64,000 nt of DNA from the NCBI GenBank assembly GCA_037903475.1, contig JBAJFG010000467.1:310001-374000 (forward strand). The letters are read 5' to 3'. Positions 33,614 through 45,112 of the stretch are shown piece after piece; positions within the stretch are counted from its first letter, which is position 1; the number at the start of each line of letters is the position of its first letter. The DNA is from Ancylostoma caninum. Its lineage: Eukaryota; Nematoda; Chromadorea; Rhabditida; Ancylostomatidae. Below the pieces are notes generated by a model that searched no databases, was not told the DNA's origin, and saw only the letters and a program-made list of their open reading frames with translations. The position numbers and the translations under genes were made by a program.

Positions 33614-36600
33614 TCACGGCGTCGTGCTCTTCTTCACCATCGGAATGAAGTGCTTCTCTGCCGCTCCTCGGATCTCGTTGTAGAAACACCTCTTCATGTT
33701 TTCGAACCTGAAAAACGTGCTTTACCTTGAGCATAAATAGGAACTTCGCTGTTACAGACACGGACAGTAGGGTACCTGTCGTAGCAGGGAGCGTAGCTGT
33801 AGTTGATCGGAGTGTAAAGGTCCGGCCTCTGGTCGCAGAACGTCAGGCACTTGTCGCCGGCCGCGGTGTCAGCGACCCCGGTCGCAGCACAACACTAAAT
33901 ATCCAGGTTTTCTAAGGAATTAAGCATAGCCTTGGAGCACCCACCTTGCGATGGTCCATGCCCTGGGCGGCGCAGAACTGCATCTCGGGAAGGAAGTCGA
34001 TCGGACACTCGTCGGTACCGACAAACATCGACTCGAGCTGAAGCAGCGTACAAGAGATAGACAGAAAGCATAAATATCCAAATTAGTTTACAAAGTTGGT
34101 GTAATATTAGGATTAGTTCATTCTTAACCCCATACTCCGAATTCCTTTCGACACATTGAGAGTGTTCTGTTTCTAAACGAGTATTTTTAGCTCCTTGAAG
34201 TCAAAGCTAATTTCTAGGTAACTTTATTTTTGGAATTCTGTAGGAATTGTCCTTTAAAGGCACTATCTCAACTCAAAATCGTTTCTGAGATTTTCATGTG
34301 AAAAGAACCTCCAGGAACTGCTGATCACAGTGGTATATGTAATTCCATGCAAAATTGCTAAGAAAACCCGTTTTCGAGCCCCAATTCCTGCGGAGACTGT
34401 AGGCGGTGCCAGGGGCGGGCAAAAACGCTGTCTTAATAATCCACTCCCGGGAGTACACTTTGTGGAGAAATTAGTGAGTGATCCTTGTGAGAGTTCCTCA
34501 TCAGTTTCCTAACAGTGTAGAAACCACCCTCCATTAGTGAAAAAAAGGGGGGAGGGATGGGGAGTAAATATAATACAATATGCGAGGACCCAGCAATTGC
34601 GTCTTGGCTCCGCCCATATATTCCCTAAATCTGGTGCCCGGAGAGAGGTTTTTGGGCGGTTCTGCTTGGAATCACATATACCTTTCTGATCAGCAGCTAT
34701 TAGAGATTCTTTCCATGCAAAAAACTCAAAAATATTTCTGAGGTGAGATGGTGCCTTCAAATGCAGAATATTGTGCTCACCACTTCCTTTTCATACGTGT
34801 TGAAGTGGCATCGCTGTACGCACGCAGCCGGCAGACGCCGTTCTTCGCAGCAGCTGTGGAACAGGAAGTTCGGATTCTGTGTAGAGCAGTGTTTTCTTTG
34901 TCCCAAGAAGAAAAATCGGAAGGAATCCAGCTTACCGTGTATCTGGCGATGTTCTCTTTGTTAATGTTCAAGTCAGTCTTATTCCAGAGCTGCAAACCGA
35001 AAATATTGCCATCGTCACGAGGATCCAGCGTGTCACCGTTCTGGAAATAGGAGTTCAACGGGAATTAAGGAATGAGTAATTTTGGACAGGAGGAAAAGGG
35101 CTCTGCATTGGTTCATTTATTTTATCACATAGCACAAGCTGTGGCAAATCAATGATGAGGATCAGCACTTTCTCAAGCAAGGTTAGGTATACCTCTCTTA
35201 CTTGCGCGTGAAGTTTGTGTTCCAGACGCCACAACATAATAGTTGAGTATGCGCGAAGATGACCTGCCTTTCTCTCATTCCTCTCCGGTTGCTGCATGCT
35301 TTTCTGCGTTCTTGTTCTTTTCTCTCTGATGCCTTCCCAACTATCTGCCATGTTGGAACGCACGCCACTATTTCCAAAACAAAAAAAGTTGAGTGCAGAA
35401 CAAAAACCAGTGAAGTGGACCGGCTCGCACGTGCCGCGCCACTTGTTAACACAGGTCTGGAATGGTGATATCAACAGAGCGCAGAGGTGCAGGGATCGTA
35501 GTAATTCGACGGTCATAGAAAAAGTTGAAGCTTCGAACAACTGCCGCTTTCTTGGGTCAAAGTTCCAGTGCGATGCGTGTGAGTGGGTATATATCTGGGT
35601 TCTAGTTTTAATAGTTGCAATTTTCTTATGTCTGCAGCGCGCCGTGAGTGGAATAAAAATTAAAATTGAAACTAGATATAGCCCTGATCTTGCGCAATCT
35701 GACTACCACTTACTTCGATTGTTGGAGAACTACTTGTTTAGGAAAACCTTTGCCGAAGTTGAGGATATAAAATATGATGTCGTAGTTTAATGGGAAAGGA
35801 ATTATGAAATTACCAGAAAGATGGTAAAGGGTAATCGAACAACATAGAAAATATATCATTAATGTTGTTTCATTATGTGGAAATGATATTTTTTGCAACG
35901 CCTAAAAATCCCAGTTATTAGGTTGGTGCGAAATTAGTTGTCGAAACGGACACTTCATTTCAAAGTGTTAACTCCAATGAAACACAACATCCTTCATCAG
36001 TTCAATGATCATTTAATTCGCTAAACCTTCCTTAACAATATTTGCATTTGAGACTGCTCTATGTACCTCTGCAATAAAAAGTGAGATTGCAAAAACTTTT
36101 GAAGAGCGATTTCGACATGATTTAGATCGGCAGTCTGCTGCTGTCGCTGGTTTGCATCAGGCACTCGGGCAAAGTGATATTCAGCAATGGAAAGGTTCAA
36201 AGAATACGGAGAATAGATGAGTACCTCGAAACCTAACTGGGCCAGTTTTTGCCGGGTGAGTTTTCAAGTGAGGGGCTCAGCGCTACCCTCGAGCAGGGGA
36301 AAATTTGATTCTGTTTACTACTGCCAACCACATCTACAGCAGATTTTCGGACGTCAACCGGAAATTACAATACTAGATTTCCGCTGTCAACGATTAACTA
36401 GGTTGGAGGGAGCTGCAGTCAATTACACCCTCACAGCACCACCAAAACCCTAACGCAACTTTCAGAACAACCTAATACTTTGCTTTGAGAAATAGCTTGT
36501 AAAGTGTTGCTGACGGTAGCGTCGGCGCCTGCGAGTTGTGAATGCTGTTATGATGTCGTACTCAGATTACAACTGCACTACGGTCGAACGTCGATCTTTA

Positions 36601-38041
36601 GGACCTAAAATATCAGTGATGCGAACTCACGATGAACAAAACCACCACCCAGCGTTAAAAGAACTAGACTAAATGAACGAATCTCCCGAAAATTACAAGT
36701 GTTTTCACTAAGATCACAAGCACTGACCAAAAGAACCAAAAGGTTTTTTTTTGTAGTAGAGTAGGTGCGCAGTAGTGTCGAAAGCTCGTCAGGATTGTTG
36801 GCTATGAAGCCGCCTGAACCTGTCTTTGCCGTTTTATGCTAGGATAAAAAAAAACTCTCTGATTGTGGCAACATTTCACGTTTCCTAGCAGGGCTCTTCC
36901 GCAAAAATTCGCTCCAACTTGGAGTGAGAATAGGCAGTAATTATAGCTCCGCTACAATAGCCACACACTAGCTAAGATATGAACGGTGAGAATTCCTCTT
37001 CGCGGCGAAGACTATGTAAGCATCAGCCGCCGCACCGAAGGGAACCTCGTTAGCTCGGCTTTCGTCAGTTCAACCTCGCCTGCGCTGTAGAAAGCGTTAA
37101 GTAGACGCTTCAGACTGCAACACCTCTCACTCGACTATCCACAATAGCTCGGAAGCAACAGCTTAGAGCACTAGTTTTGACGTCTGATTGATGTAAATTC
37201 TTGGACATTTCCGCTAAATGTTATACTCTATCATGCTTAGAGAGAAAATTTATTTGATACCGCGTGGCCGTCCAAAAAAATGTGAAAGCCGAGCAAAACC
37301 GTCTCCCACAATAATTTTTGGTGGCACGTGGAGTACTGTCCGCACTGTTTGCCTTAAAGCCTAAGGAACATTCGAAAAAGCACCACTAATTCTTTGTAGG
37401 CTATGTACATACAGTGCGGCATTCCGACAGCCCACCGGTAGAGATGTGTCTAACAACTGGGGAATTCCTCCCTTCTGTACAGTAGGGTGTAACAAGCTGG
37501 GTCTAACTTATCGGTTCTTTATGCACGTGTCATTCGCATGCAATTCAGAACCAAGCCAGGGTGGAAATCTGTTGTTCCGTTTCTTCTTATTTTTTTTCAC
37601 GTCATGCAAAGGAAGGTTCTCGTCGCCACACTGACGAGTTCCCGGGAGGACCTCACTTTTAGGCCCATTTACCCGTATGTGGAACAAGAAACGAAGCGTG
37701 CAAATTTTCTCATCATCTTTTTAGAATAAAATCTTTGCATGGTGCTGGTAATCCTCTCTTTTTCATTAATTGGCTAATTTAGTTATGCAGTTGCTTTCTG
37801 AAAGCGGGAAAGATTTTCGGATTGGCCGACGATAAAATCCGTTACCATTAAAAGACTACTCACCACATGGCTACTGGCAGCACGAGCCTTGGCCTTCGCC
37901 CTGCATCCGCAGCAGCCACAAGCTCCATTCGATTTGCACTGAAATCAACAACGCCATGAGACAAGACGAGCCATCAGGAAGGGAACTCACGGAATAGGCC
38001 AGCGCGACGAGGCCAAGAAGACAGAGGACGCGGGTGAGCAT
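33614..38041 (-). CDS. Secreted DB-module protein, gene 1
   Basis: Seven phase-matched exons: 37991-38041, 37864-37938, 34936-35040, 34781-34876, 33945-34037, 33776-33894 and 33614-33707, for 210 residues. Exon 1 is a signal peptide (MLTRVLCLLGLVALAYS). Exon 2 is Cys-rich (CKSNGACGCCGCRAKARA). The last four exons make one complete nematode DB module (Pfam PF01682): FHSCCEERRLPAACVQRC, CPIDFLPEMQFCAAQGMDH, CCAATGVADTAAGDKCLTFC and CYDRFENMKRCF, with the usual paired cysteines. The module's function is unknown; it is extracellular and nematode-specific. The 2.8-kb intron 35041-37863 holds mariner debris. A short Cys-containing stretch inside it (35461-35412, TCVNKWRGTCEP) could be an extra exon but does not keep phase with a good donor. 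Confidence 0.92.
34249..34765. mobile_element. Fold-back repeat family B, best copy
   Basis: The left arm runs from TTTAAAGGCACTATCTCAAC to about 34410. The right arm, from about 34590, is its inverse and ends GAGGTGAGATGGTGCCTTCA. Arms of about 160 bp include CTGATCACAGTGGTATATGT. It lies in a gene 1 intron and its right arm nearly touches the donor of exon 34781-34876. Non-coding. Confidence 0.8.
35660..35920 (+). pseudogene. Mariner transposase C-terminal fragment
   Basis: The plus-strand frame from about 35660 reads ETRYSPDLAQSDYHLLRLLE and then drifts to a stop at 35788. This is the third-Asp region of a mariner transposase. It lies in a gene 1 intron; the upstream part of the transposase is missing. 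Confidence 0.75.
35928..36476. mobile_element. Mariner-type element without recognisable transposase
   Basis: The left end TTAGGTTGGTGCGAAATTAG and right end GCAACTTTCAGAACAACCTAA form an imperfect mariner-style inverted repeat flanked by TA. The 549 bp between have no continuous transposase frame. It lies directly next to the fragment at 35660-35920 and may be a deleted copy. Confidence 0.65.
36477..37863. other. Intronic sequence of gene 1
   Basis: This is the remainder of the large gene 1 intron. No exon with conserved sequence, repeat end or RNA gene was recognised. Confidence 0.4.
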
Positions 38042-38069
38042 AACTGGGGATCACGGCCGCTGCGACACG

Positions 38070-38075
38070 TTTATA
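38070..38075 (-). promoter_or_regulatory. TATA-like box of gene 1
   Basis: TATAAA on the minus strand lies about 29 bp upstream of the gene 1 ATG at 38041. That leaves almost no 5' untranslated leader if transcription starts at the usual distance; trans-splicing or a slightly different start is possible. Confidence 0.5.
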
Positions 38076-38205
38076 TCGGCTCGATTGCGGATAGACTCAA
38101 GAGGGTAATGTGGCAATTGTGGCCGACTTAGCGCGTGTTCGAGTAATTGGCGCTTGTTGGGGCCAGTTCACTCGCTAGCTGCTCAAGTGGATCCGTTCGT
38201 TTTAG

Positions 38206-38212
38206 TATATAA
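38206..38212 (+). promoter_or_regulatory. TATA-like box of gene 2
   Basis: TATATAA on the plus strand lies 41 bp upstream of the gene 2 ATG (38253). With the opposing TATAAA at 38070-38075 it suggests a compact bidirectional promoter of about 210 bp. Confidence 0.5.
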
Positions 38213-38252
38213 TTGTAAGCGAACCTCGGTTGTCTTCTTCAACCTCCCTGCT

Positions 38253-41200
38253 ATGATCCTGCTCATCATCGCTGCCGCGTTGGTTCTGCACACCAGAGCT
38301 GTGAGTGACAAGGGTTTCCCGAGAATTTCGAACCAGTAGTTGTCTAGTAGATACGCCGGGACCTCAGCGACTTTGCAAATTGCGAATCGCTCTAGGCTGT
38401 TTTAAATTCAACGAAATTGGATACACTGTAACGATTCGAGTGATTATTAGCCATGTGTTAGGATGGTCTGAAAGTCTTGCATCTAATTTGACACGTTTTT
38501 TTCCCGAACAATCATAATATTATTGCCCATAGATGGAACCTGGTCGACCAACTTTTATAGCTGAGACGTACTAATCCATTCTACCGCATCCTATTGCCAA
38601 GGCATTTCAAGACCAATAAGTTCTGAATCGAAAAATAAATGTTGGTGCAAGACTTCCGCGCCAACCTAAATGTTCTTTTAAGCTTTTTTTCATAAAGCTA
38701 CTTCGTGATAGTATTGTATTCTTGTGAACACAGTTGTGTCAACACTCTAAAGCTGATGATGCCACTCCGTACTGTCTACTTGCCTCCGTCCGTCATTCTA
38801 TTTTGAAAATCAACAGCTGAAAATTTTCCTACTCACCGCACTATAATTCCGAAAACTTTGGCCTACCATATACCCTGCATGCACAAGTGCGATTTCGAAG
38901 AAAAAGTGGTTCATTGATCAGAAGAAAGGGCTGAAAGACGGATGGGCGGAAGAAGACACCGTGAGTGAGATTCTCAGAACACCACTGACGAATTGTCGGC
39001 CCACCTTTGATCTAAAATAGCTTGCGGACAACTTCCTAACTAGCAATTCGGTGTTCTGAGAATCTCACTCACGGTGTCTTCTCGGCAAGCATTGAAAGCG
39101 ACAGCTTGTCAGCAAGACAAAATGAAAAGCAAAGAGAACTTTTGACAAAGTTTCAGATGTGCCAATAGACCGTTAGCGAGATGTTCTAGGGGTTCCAAGT
39201 TATGTATACATTAGACTTATCTAGAAGTTCTTTGAAACAAAAACAAGAGCCTCGGACTCTTGCAAATAGTCCATCTTTCTGTGATATAGCAACAATGCTC
39301 ATCGTTAGCTATGAAACCTACAAGTCTCTTTACATGAATTTAAAAGTTACGGCTAAGAAGTTTATTTAATAAAAACAGCTGATGGGACTGTTAAGAATGG
39401 CTCGGGCTACCAGATGAATAAAACAAGCTATTCGGAGCGTATACAAGGGGTGGGGTATGTATCTGCCTACGGCGTGTGGGTAACCGCAATCATCCACCGT
39501 CAATATCTGCCCCGCGCCCCACCTTTACTATTTCGACCCTATTTTTACGCATTGCACAATTTTAAAAAAAACACGAAGCACCACAAGAAATTGTCTGCCA
39601 GCGCAATGAAATCACCTTGATCACCTTGACTCCCGTTAATCTTCGGATATACCGAGCGGGCGCCAGCAATCCTTCCATTTGTCCCTCTCGCGAGCCAGAG
39701 TTGTCCAGTGGATTCTGTCCGTTCGAGGGACACGGAGAGCATCGTATCTATCCTTGAAGGACTTCGTGAAGAAGTCTGACCATCGGGTCGGTGGCAGAGT
39801 TCGGCACAAGCTTAGCTCGAGCAGAAAAAATTACGAAGCCCCCTTTGACCTAGCCAAGAATCTACGAAGCCCCTATTGTAAACAGGCTAGAACAAGTTTT
39901 TGCGAAGAACCTTGGTTTTTTTTTTTCAACGCAGATTGACATGTCCACACGAGTTAACAAGTGTTAACAAGTGCACTGGCGGTGGCACCGTCATATAATT
40001 ATTGAATTTCCAGCTAAAATTTGAGAAGGGATGGAGATTTTGGAGGCTTCTGCCACTAGTTTGATAGAGCAATATTTCTTGAATACAACAGTGCGAATAA
40101 AATTGGAAATAATTGATTTTAGAAGAAGTTATTTGAAGAAATTGTGTCCAAGTGGTGTTGAAGATTGTTTTTTAGCTATTTTTTCAGCTGCAACTGAATA
40201 AACGAGGCAACGTTATCACTCACTGGAACGAGCAGCCTCTCCTCTAGCTAACCGCTCTAGTACAATTGGAAATATTTGATTTTGGAGAAAGTTGTTTGAC
40301 GAAAATTCTCTGGACCGGTGCTGAACCCTAACTTTTAGGGTAAATTTAGGGTTCAGAGAATTCCTGAGCAATATCTCGTTTCAAAATCAAACAATTCCAA
40401 TTTCCTCTGGCAGTTGGCAGTAGAGTCGTACTGGTAATCTCACCACAAATTTTGAACAGGACCCATTCAATACTAATGGTGCTGTGGGTACTGTAAGGTA
40501 CTTTTCCAGGTGTAACTCCTATCAAAATCAATTGAATCAAATTATTTTTCAGAGTTAGATAGTACATTGCCATTTGCAGTCATGTGCCTGTTTCCAAAAA
40601 TATCCGTGCAGAATCTGTCCCTTTGTAAGCGCTGAAAGCTGTGCTTTTGGCAGAATTTTCTCATGATACCCCCACAAACTCTTGCCAAAATCAATTGATT
40701 CTAATTTCCTACGACAGTAGGAGTAGGAGTAGTATTTGTGATCTTACTGTGAAATATGAGCAGGATCCGTTCAGTACCAACGATGCTGTGGGTACTGCTG
40801 GGTACTTTTTCAAGTGCAATTTCTAGAACAAATATTAATTTTACTCTTATTGCAGTTAGAATTAATAGAATTAATGAAAGGAAAATTCTTAGGTTCTATC
40901 TCCCTTCCTTGCTCTTATTTCCAAGAAGGTGGATGATTATTTAACCAAGGTCCAAGTCCCAGGTACGAAGTCCCCTTTGCTCACCTCATCGCTTACGAAG
41001 CCCCGCTTGCCTTGAGTCAAGTTCCTGCCGAAGTCTGGTCGGTGGTCTTCCTGTCGTGCGCTTAACGTCCCGTGGAGTCCAGTCGCTGACGGCTCTTGTC
41101 CAACGGTTGTCGTTAAAACGCATCACGTGTCCGGCCCACCTAATCTTACTCAACTTGGCGTAAGCGGCAGCGTCCCTGATCTTCGATTGTTGACGAAGGG

Positions 41201-44200
41201 TGGAGCTCCGTATTCCAGCCCTCACTTGCGTGAGGCGGGTTATTCCTAGCATCACCCTCTCGATGGAGCGTTCGACGACGCTGACCGCATTCTCATCCTG
41301 CTTGCGCAACGCCCAGGTTTCTGAGGCGTAGGTCAAAGCAGGGAGAACGGTTGTGTTGAAGAGGTGGGCACGGAGCCTGGTGTTCTTCGTCTTCTTCACT
41401 ACGTCCTCGATGCTCTTGTAAGCTCCCCAAGCCGCTCGTTTCCTCCTGCCCAGCTCTGGAGCGAGGTCGTTCATCATGTTGACTTCCCGACCTAGGTATA
41501 CGTAGCTGGAGCATTCGGATATGGTCGTTCCGTTGAGCGAGAATGGGGCATCCGGGACCCATCCGTTCTTCATGAACATCGTCTTCGTCAGATTCAGCTG
41601 GAGACCAATCTTTCCACACGCGTCCTCGAAGTCGGCCAGCATCTGTTCCGCTTCGCTGATGGTTGGTGTTATAAGAACGATGTCGTCAGCGAAGCGAAGA
41701 TGACTAAGTCGCCGGCCATCAACTTGCACTCCCATGCTATCCCATTCCAGTTTCCGCATGACGTCTTCAAGAGTGGCGCTGAATAGTTTTGGCGACACGG
41801 TATCGCCTTGCCGAACCCCTCTCTTGACGTCGATGGTGATGTCGTCGTAGAATGGAGAAATCCTGGTCGTGAAGTTGCTGTAGAGCTCACGAAATACCTT
41901 GATGTATTGAGTAGGTATGCCCTGGTTGCCCAGGGCTTCCAACACCGCTTCTGTCTCAACAGAGTCGAAGGCTTTCTTCAAATCGATGAACGTGAGACAG
42001 AGGGGCATCTTATACTCTCGCGATACTTCGATGAGTCTAGTGACGGTGTGTATGTGGTCGATCGTACTGAATCCTTTTCGAAACCCTGCTTGCTCGCACG
42101 GCTGTCCCTCGTCTAGTGTCCTTTCGATCCTATTGAGGATCACACGCGTGAAAAGCTTGTAGAAGACGGACAGTAGGCAGATGGGGCGATAATTGCCAAT
42201 ATCCTGCGGGTCTCCCTTCTTGTACAGCAACACGGTCCTGCTGGTCTTCCATTGGTTAGGTACCTTGCATTCCGACAGGTACCGCGTGAAAAGCCTAGCC
42301 AAGGTGGTAATGAGAATTGGCGGTAGGTTCTTCAGATGTTCCGGTCGGATCCTGTCGGGGCCCGGTGCTGTACGATTTCTCACCGACTTGATGGCATGTC
42401 GGATTTCGGAAGGGAGAACCGATGGGACAACATACCCGTCCTCCCTAAGATGACATTGAGTTAGGTGGACGTGGCTATCGAAGAGATCCGAGTAGAAGTC
42501 GTAGATGACCTTCTCCATTACCCGTCTTGATGAAGAAATTGTTCCGTCTGGGCGCCGGAGGGCGGACATCTTGGTCTTGCGATTGGCGAAGTCTCGGCGA
42601 GCGCAGCGAATGCTCTTCCCTGCCTCTGCGTCGTCTCTCCTTGAGGTCTTTTTTTTCCATCGCTTCTCTGCACCGTTTTGCGAGCTCGGACGTTAGCTGG
42701 TAGTTGCCTGCGGCTCTCGCGGCTCCACGCTGGCGTATAAGCTCGAGGGTCTCGTAAGACAGCCGTCTCTTGGTGACTCTTATACCCTCGGCGCTCTTTG
42801 CGCTGTCGCGGAGATGCTGTACAAGCCGATCTTACTCTTCGTCGATGTTGTCGACAACCGCATCTTCCCAAATGCCGGCTAGCGAAGTGAAAAGATCCCA
42901 ATTGATGACGGGTTTGGGACTCCTTCTCTTAAACTTCACGGCTTTCTCTCCTTTGTGTGAGAAGAAGAATCTTGCACGAAGGAGGCGATGGTCGGATCCG
43001 GTGTAGAACTTTGGTACAACACCGACGTCGGTCAGGCAGAACCTTCGATTGAAGATGATGTGGTCAATTTCATTATGGTACTCTCCACCAGATGACTCCC
43101 ACGTCCAGCGTAGGGAGGTTGGATTCTGAAATTGTGAGTTGCCATGGATGGTCTTCGTCGTCATGATGAACGTCATGATGAACTCAGACAGCCTCTCTCC
43201 CTGTTCGTTCCACTGCAGGCCGTGGTACCGATGTGAAGTTCTTCAGGCGTTCTCCTAGGACCAATCTTGGCGTTGAAATCGCCAACGATGATCTTGTAGA
43301 ATGTATGGTCTTCCCTGTAGAACTTCTCCAAGTCCATATAGAAGGCCTCGATATCCCCTTCGTCGTAGCTGGATGTTGGAGCGTAGGCGACGAAGATTGT
43401 CAAGGCTGGTATTGATCCACATCTTCTCAACCGCAAACGTCCGATTCGGGTTGTCAGCTGTTCGAATGAGTCGATGTTCATGACCAAGTTCGTGTTGATG
43501 AGGACACCGACTCCACCAACTCCTCTACTGTCGCAGGTTCCAAGGAACAGTTCTTCTCCAGTGTCGAAGGTGGCGTTCAGTGGTCGGTGTCTCCTCGTCT
43601 CGGTCAGTCTAATGACGTCGTACCTGCATCATCAAATCCTCGATGGAAGCCTCCGATGCAAGCGTGCGTGCGTTGAAGGTACAGACCGTCATCATAGTCC
43701 TTCTGGTTTTAGGCAGCCTAGATAACCCCTCGGACAATGAAATCAACAAAAGAAAAGGCAACTCTAGAGAAGTGGTAAGTTCCGTGAACTGGAACAGCCT
43801 AACAGTCATCTCCGAAACCCCAAATGACGTGAGCTCCTTTGAGTGGAATGCGAAAAGTTCTGGAATAAATCACTTGCAAAAAAATGGCAGGTAGAAAGGT
43901 ATAGCTTTCTCTAAAGCTAGTCCCTTGCAGTGCGGTGGAGGATCTGGCTGTTGTCCACGCGCTCCACCACCCGTGGCCACGTGTGGAAGTGGATGCCAGC
44001 AAGGATACCAGTGCGGCACGTACGGATGCACGAGGAGGAAGGCTCTGTCGGCGCTCACCACTAGAATCGTAGGTTCTGCCACAGTTCCTGTCATATTGTG
44101 GATGAAGTAATCAACTCATTCCCAGGATGGAGTGATTGTGGGTGACGAGAGCGGTGAGCAGGCTCACACCGCACCGCTAGACAAGAAGGTCGTCCCGGTC

Positions 44201-44612
44201 GTATCGAACATCACTGTGGATAAACTGACGGTAACCTGCACTTCACCTTCACTATGCTGAAGCAACGTACGACGCCAGCGCATTGCAGAACCCGAATTTC
44301 ATCTTCCACACCTGCTGCGAGGCCCGCGGTCTCCCAGATGCCTGCCTTCAGTACTGCCATTTCAACACCTACACTGCAAATTCTGTAAGTTGTTATGAGG
44401 TATATAAATGAAATGACTTTAATTCGCTGGACCGATTTTCTCGCAATCAGCAGGAAAAGTTTTCTAGAGCATAAAAAATCGGAAAGAATATGAACATAGA
44501 GTTATGTTGCTATTTGCAGCTGGAACGCATGTTTCACAAGGAGGACAGGTGTCCTATAGAAGCAGCGCATGAGATCCATTACTGTGCTGCTCAAGGAATC
44601 GACCATACAGAG
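38253..44612 (+). CDS. Secreted DB-module protein, gene 2 (3' end unresolved)
   Basis: Five phase-0 exons: 38253-38300 (signal peptide [16 protein letters not shown]), 43931-44068 (Cys-rich CGGGSGCC, then [18 protein letters not shown]), 44126-44230 (35-residue spacer [12 protein letters not shown]...), 44289-44384 (DB start, [18 protein letters not shown]) and 44520-44612 ([19 protein letters not shown]). These give 160 residues before the 3' end. Exon lengths of the last three (105, 96 and 93 bp) equal those of gene 1, showing common descent. The expected CC-GV half of the DB module was not found downstream. The first intron is 5.6 kb because an RTE retrotransposon lies in it. A phase-compatible terminal exon candidate is at 45113-45310. 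Confidence 0.85.
38458..38667. mobile_element. Short mariner-ended element
   Basis: The left end TTAGGATGGTCTGAAAGTCT and right end GCAAGACTTCCGCGCCAACCTAA are mariner-style inverted repeats about 210 bp apart. There is no coding content. It lies in intron 1 of gene 2, 160 bp after the signal-peptide exon. Confidence 0.6.
38952..39081. repeat. Perfect 32-bp inverted repeat with 66-bp spacer
   Basis: The arm 38952-38983 (GAAGACACCGTGAGTGAGAT...) is matched base for base in inverse orientation at 39050-39081. The spacer shows no features. It is intronic in gene 2. Confidence 0.85.
39636..39794 (-). pseudogene. RTE C-terminal segment beyond the insertion
   Basis: Reads [20 protein letters not shown], then [15 protein letters not shown], and stops at 39636. 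It continues the protein that was cut at GRPPT on the far side of the insertion. Removing the insert and one copy of the 8-bp duplication restores the reading frame at this point. Confidence 0.88.
39795..41037. mobile_element. hAT-like non-autonomous element in the RTE
   Basis: The ends are inverted repeats (plus left CAGAGTTCGGCACAAGCTTA, right GTTCCTGCCGAAGTCTG read outward). The 8-bp sequence GTCGGTGG is duplicated exactly at 39787-39794 and 41038-41045. An 8-bp duplication with CAG-starting ends is characteristic of hAT transposons. The phrase CTTCGTA or TACGAAGCCCC recurs near both ends. The interior has direct repeats (about 40385-40560 against 40670-40850) and no transposase. Confidence 0.85.
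41038..42569 (-). pseudogene. RTE reverse transcriptase
   Basis: A 500-codon frame with the expected reverse transcriptase blocks: [38 protein letters not shown] and the catalytic [10 protein letters not shown]. It is followed by the thumb/connection region with [12 protein letters not shown] and [20 protein letters not shown]. The frame is intact within itself, but upstream it is out of register with the endonuclease around 42640, where an A-run and small deletion occur. At its 3' end it runs into the hAT-like insertion and gains about 20 foreign codons before a stop at 40986. Confidence 0.92.
42832..43695 (-). pseudogene. RTE endonuclease region, frameshifted
   Basis: Starts [21 protein letters not shown] small deletion near 43625 shifts frame to [20 protein letters not shown], then [35 protein letters not shown] and [15 protein letters not shown] second shift near 43190 leads to [24 protein letters not shown] and [16 protein letters not shown] and GSDHRL are hallmark blocks of the EEP endonuclease that nicks target DNA. 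Two frameshifts mean the copy cannot make a functional protein. Confidence 0.85.
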
Positions 44613-45112
44613 GTAATTTACTCATTAACAGTTCCTTTCACCCGGTACATGTCCACAGGCATGTGGGGGGATGGAAAGGAAAGTGGGGTCCACACTTATT
44701 TAGTGACCAACACATCGGGAATTTCAAAAAAAACTCTGCAAGTATTACTTTTAAATTTGAATTTCTATAAATAAATTTGAAAAAATAGTACTGAAAACGA
44801 AGCATTGGGAATAAGCCAATACAAGGTTCTCAATAACTTCATGGGATATTTTTGAAAAATTTGGCAATTTATTCTGGTGGAGAGGTTCTTCTTGTCCGCT
44901 CCTATTTACAGAATGCGTCAGAAACTCTCGGACTTGAATGGGTGTTCAAAAAAATACCAGAAAAATTCAAAAGACAGAGAAGCTATGAAAAATATTGCAG
45001 CACAAAACACAAAAAAATTACTGTTTTATGGGCGGCATAAAAATTATTTTTCACGCGTGGACGTTGGTCGAGGTGTGTGCTTAGTTTTCCTCTCGCATTT
45101 CCCTTCCATCAG

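Larger units (their letters stand above)
39605..43860 (-). mobile_element. RTE-class non-LTR retrotransposon, disrupted
   Basis: Minus-strand order is apurinic-like endonuclease (from the ATG near 43695 to about 42840), a linker, then reverse transcriptase (42569-41046) and a C-terminal basic domain (39794-39636). After the stop the sequence has AAGGTGATC repeated (39605-39632), matching the short tandem repeats that end RTE elements. The element is interrupted by a 1243-bp insertion at 39795-41037. It lies antisense in the first intron of gene 2. Near-identical elements are common in strongylid genomes. The 5' end is placed only approximately. Confidence 0.88.

Noticed and set aside
35055..35540. 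161-codon minus-strand frame in the gene 1 intron
   Set aside because: No domain. Only a small Cys-containing piece (TCVNKWRGTCEP) has an acceptor, and no donor keeps phase with gene 1 exons.
41293..42162. Additional open frames on both strands in the RTE
   Set aside because: All overlap the reverse transcriptase frame and have no motif of their own.
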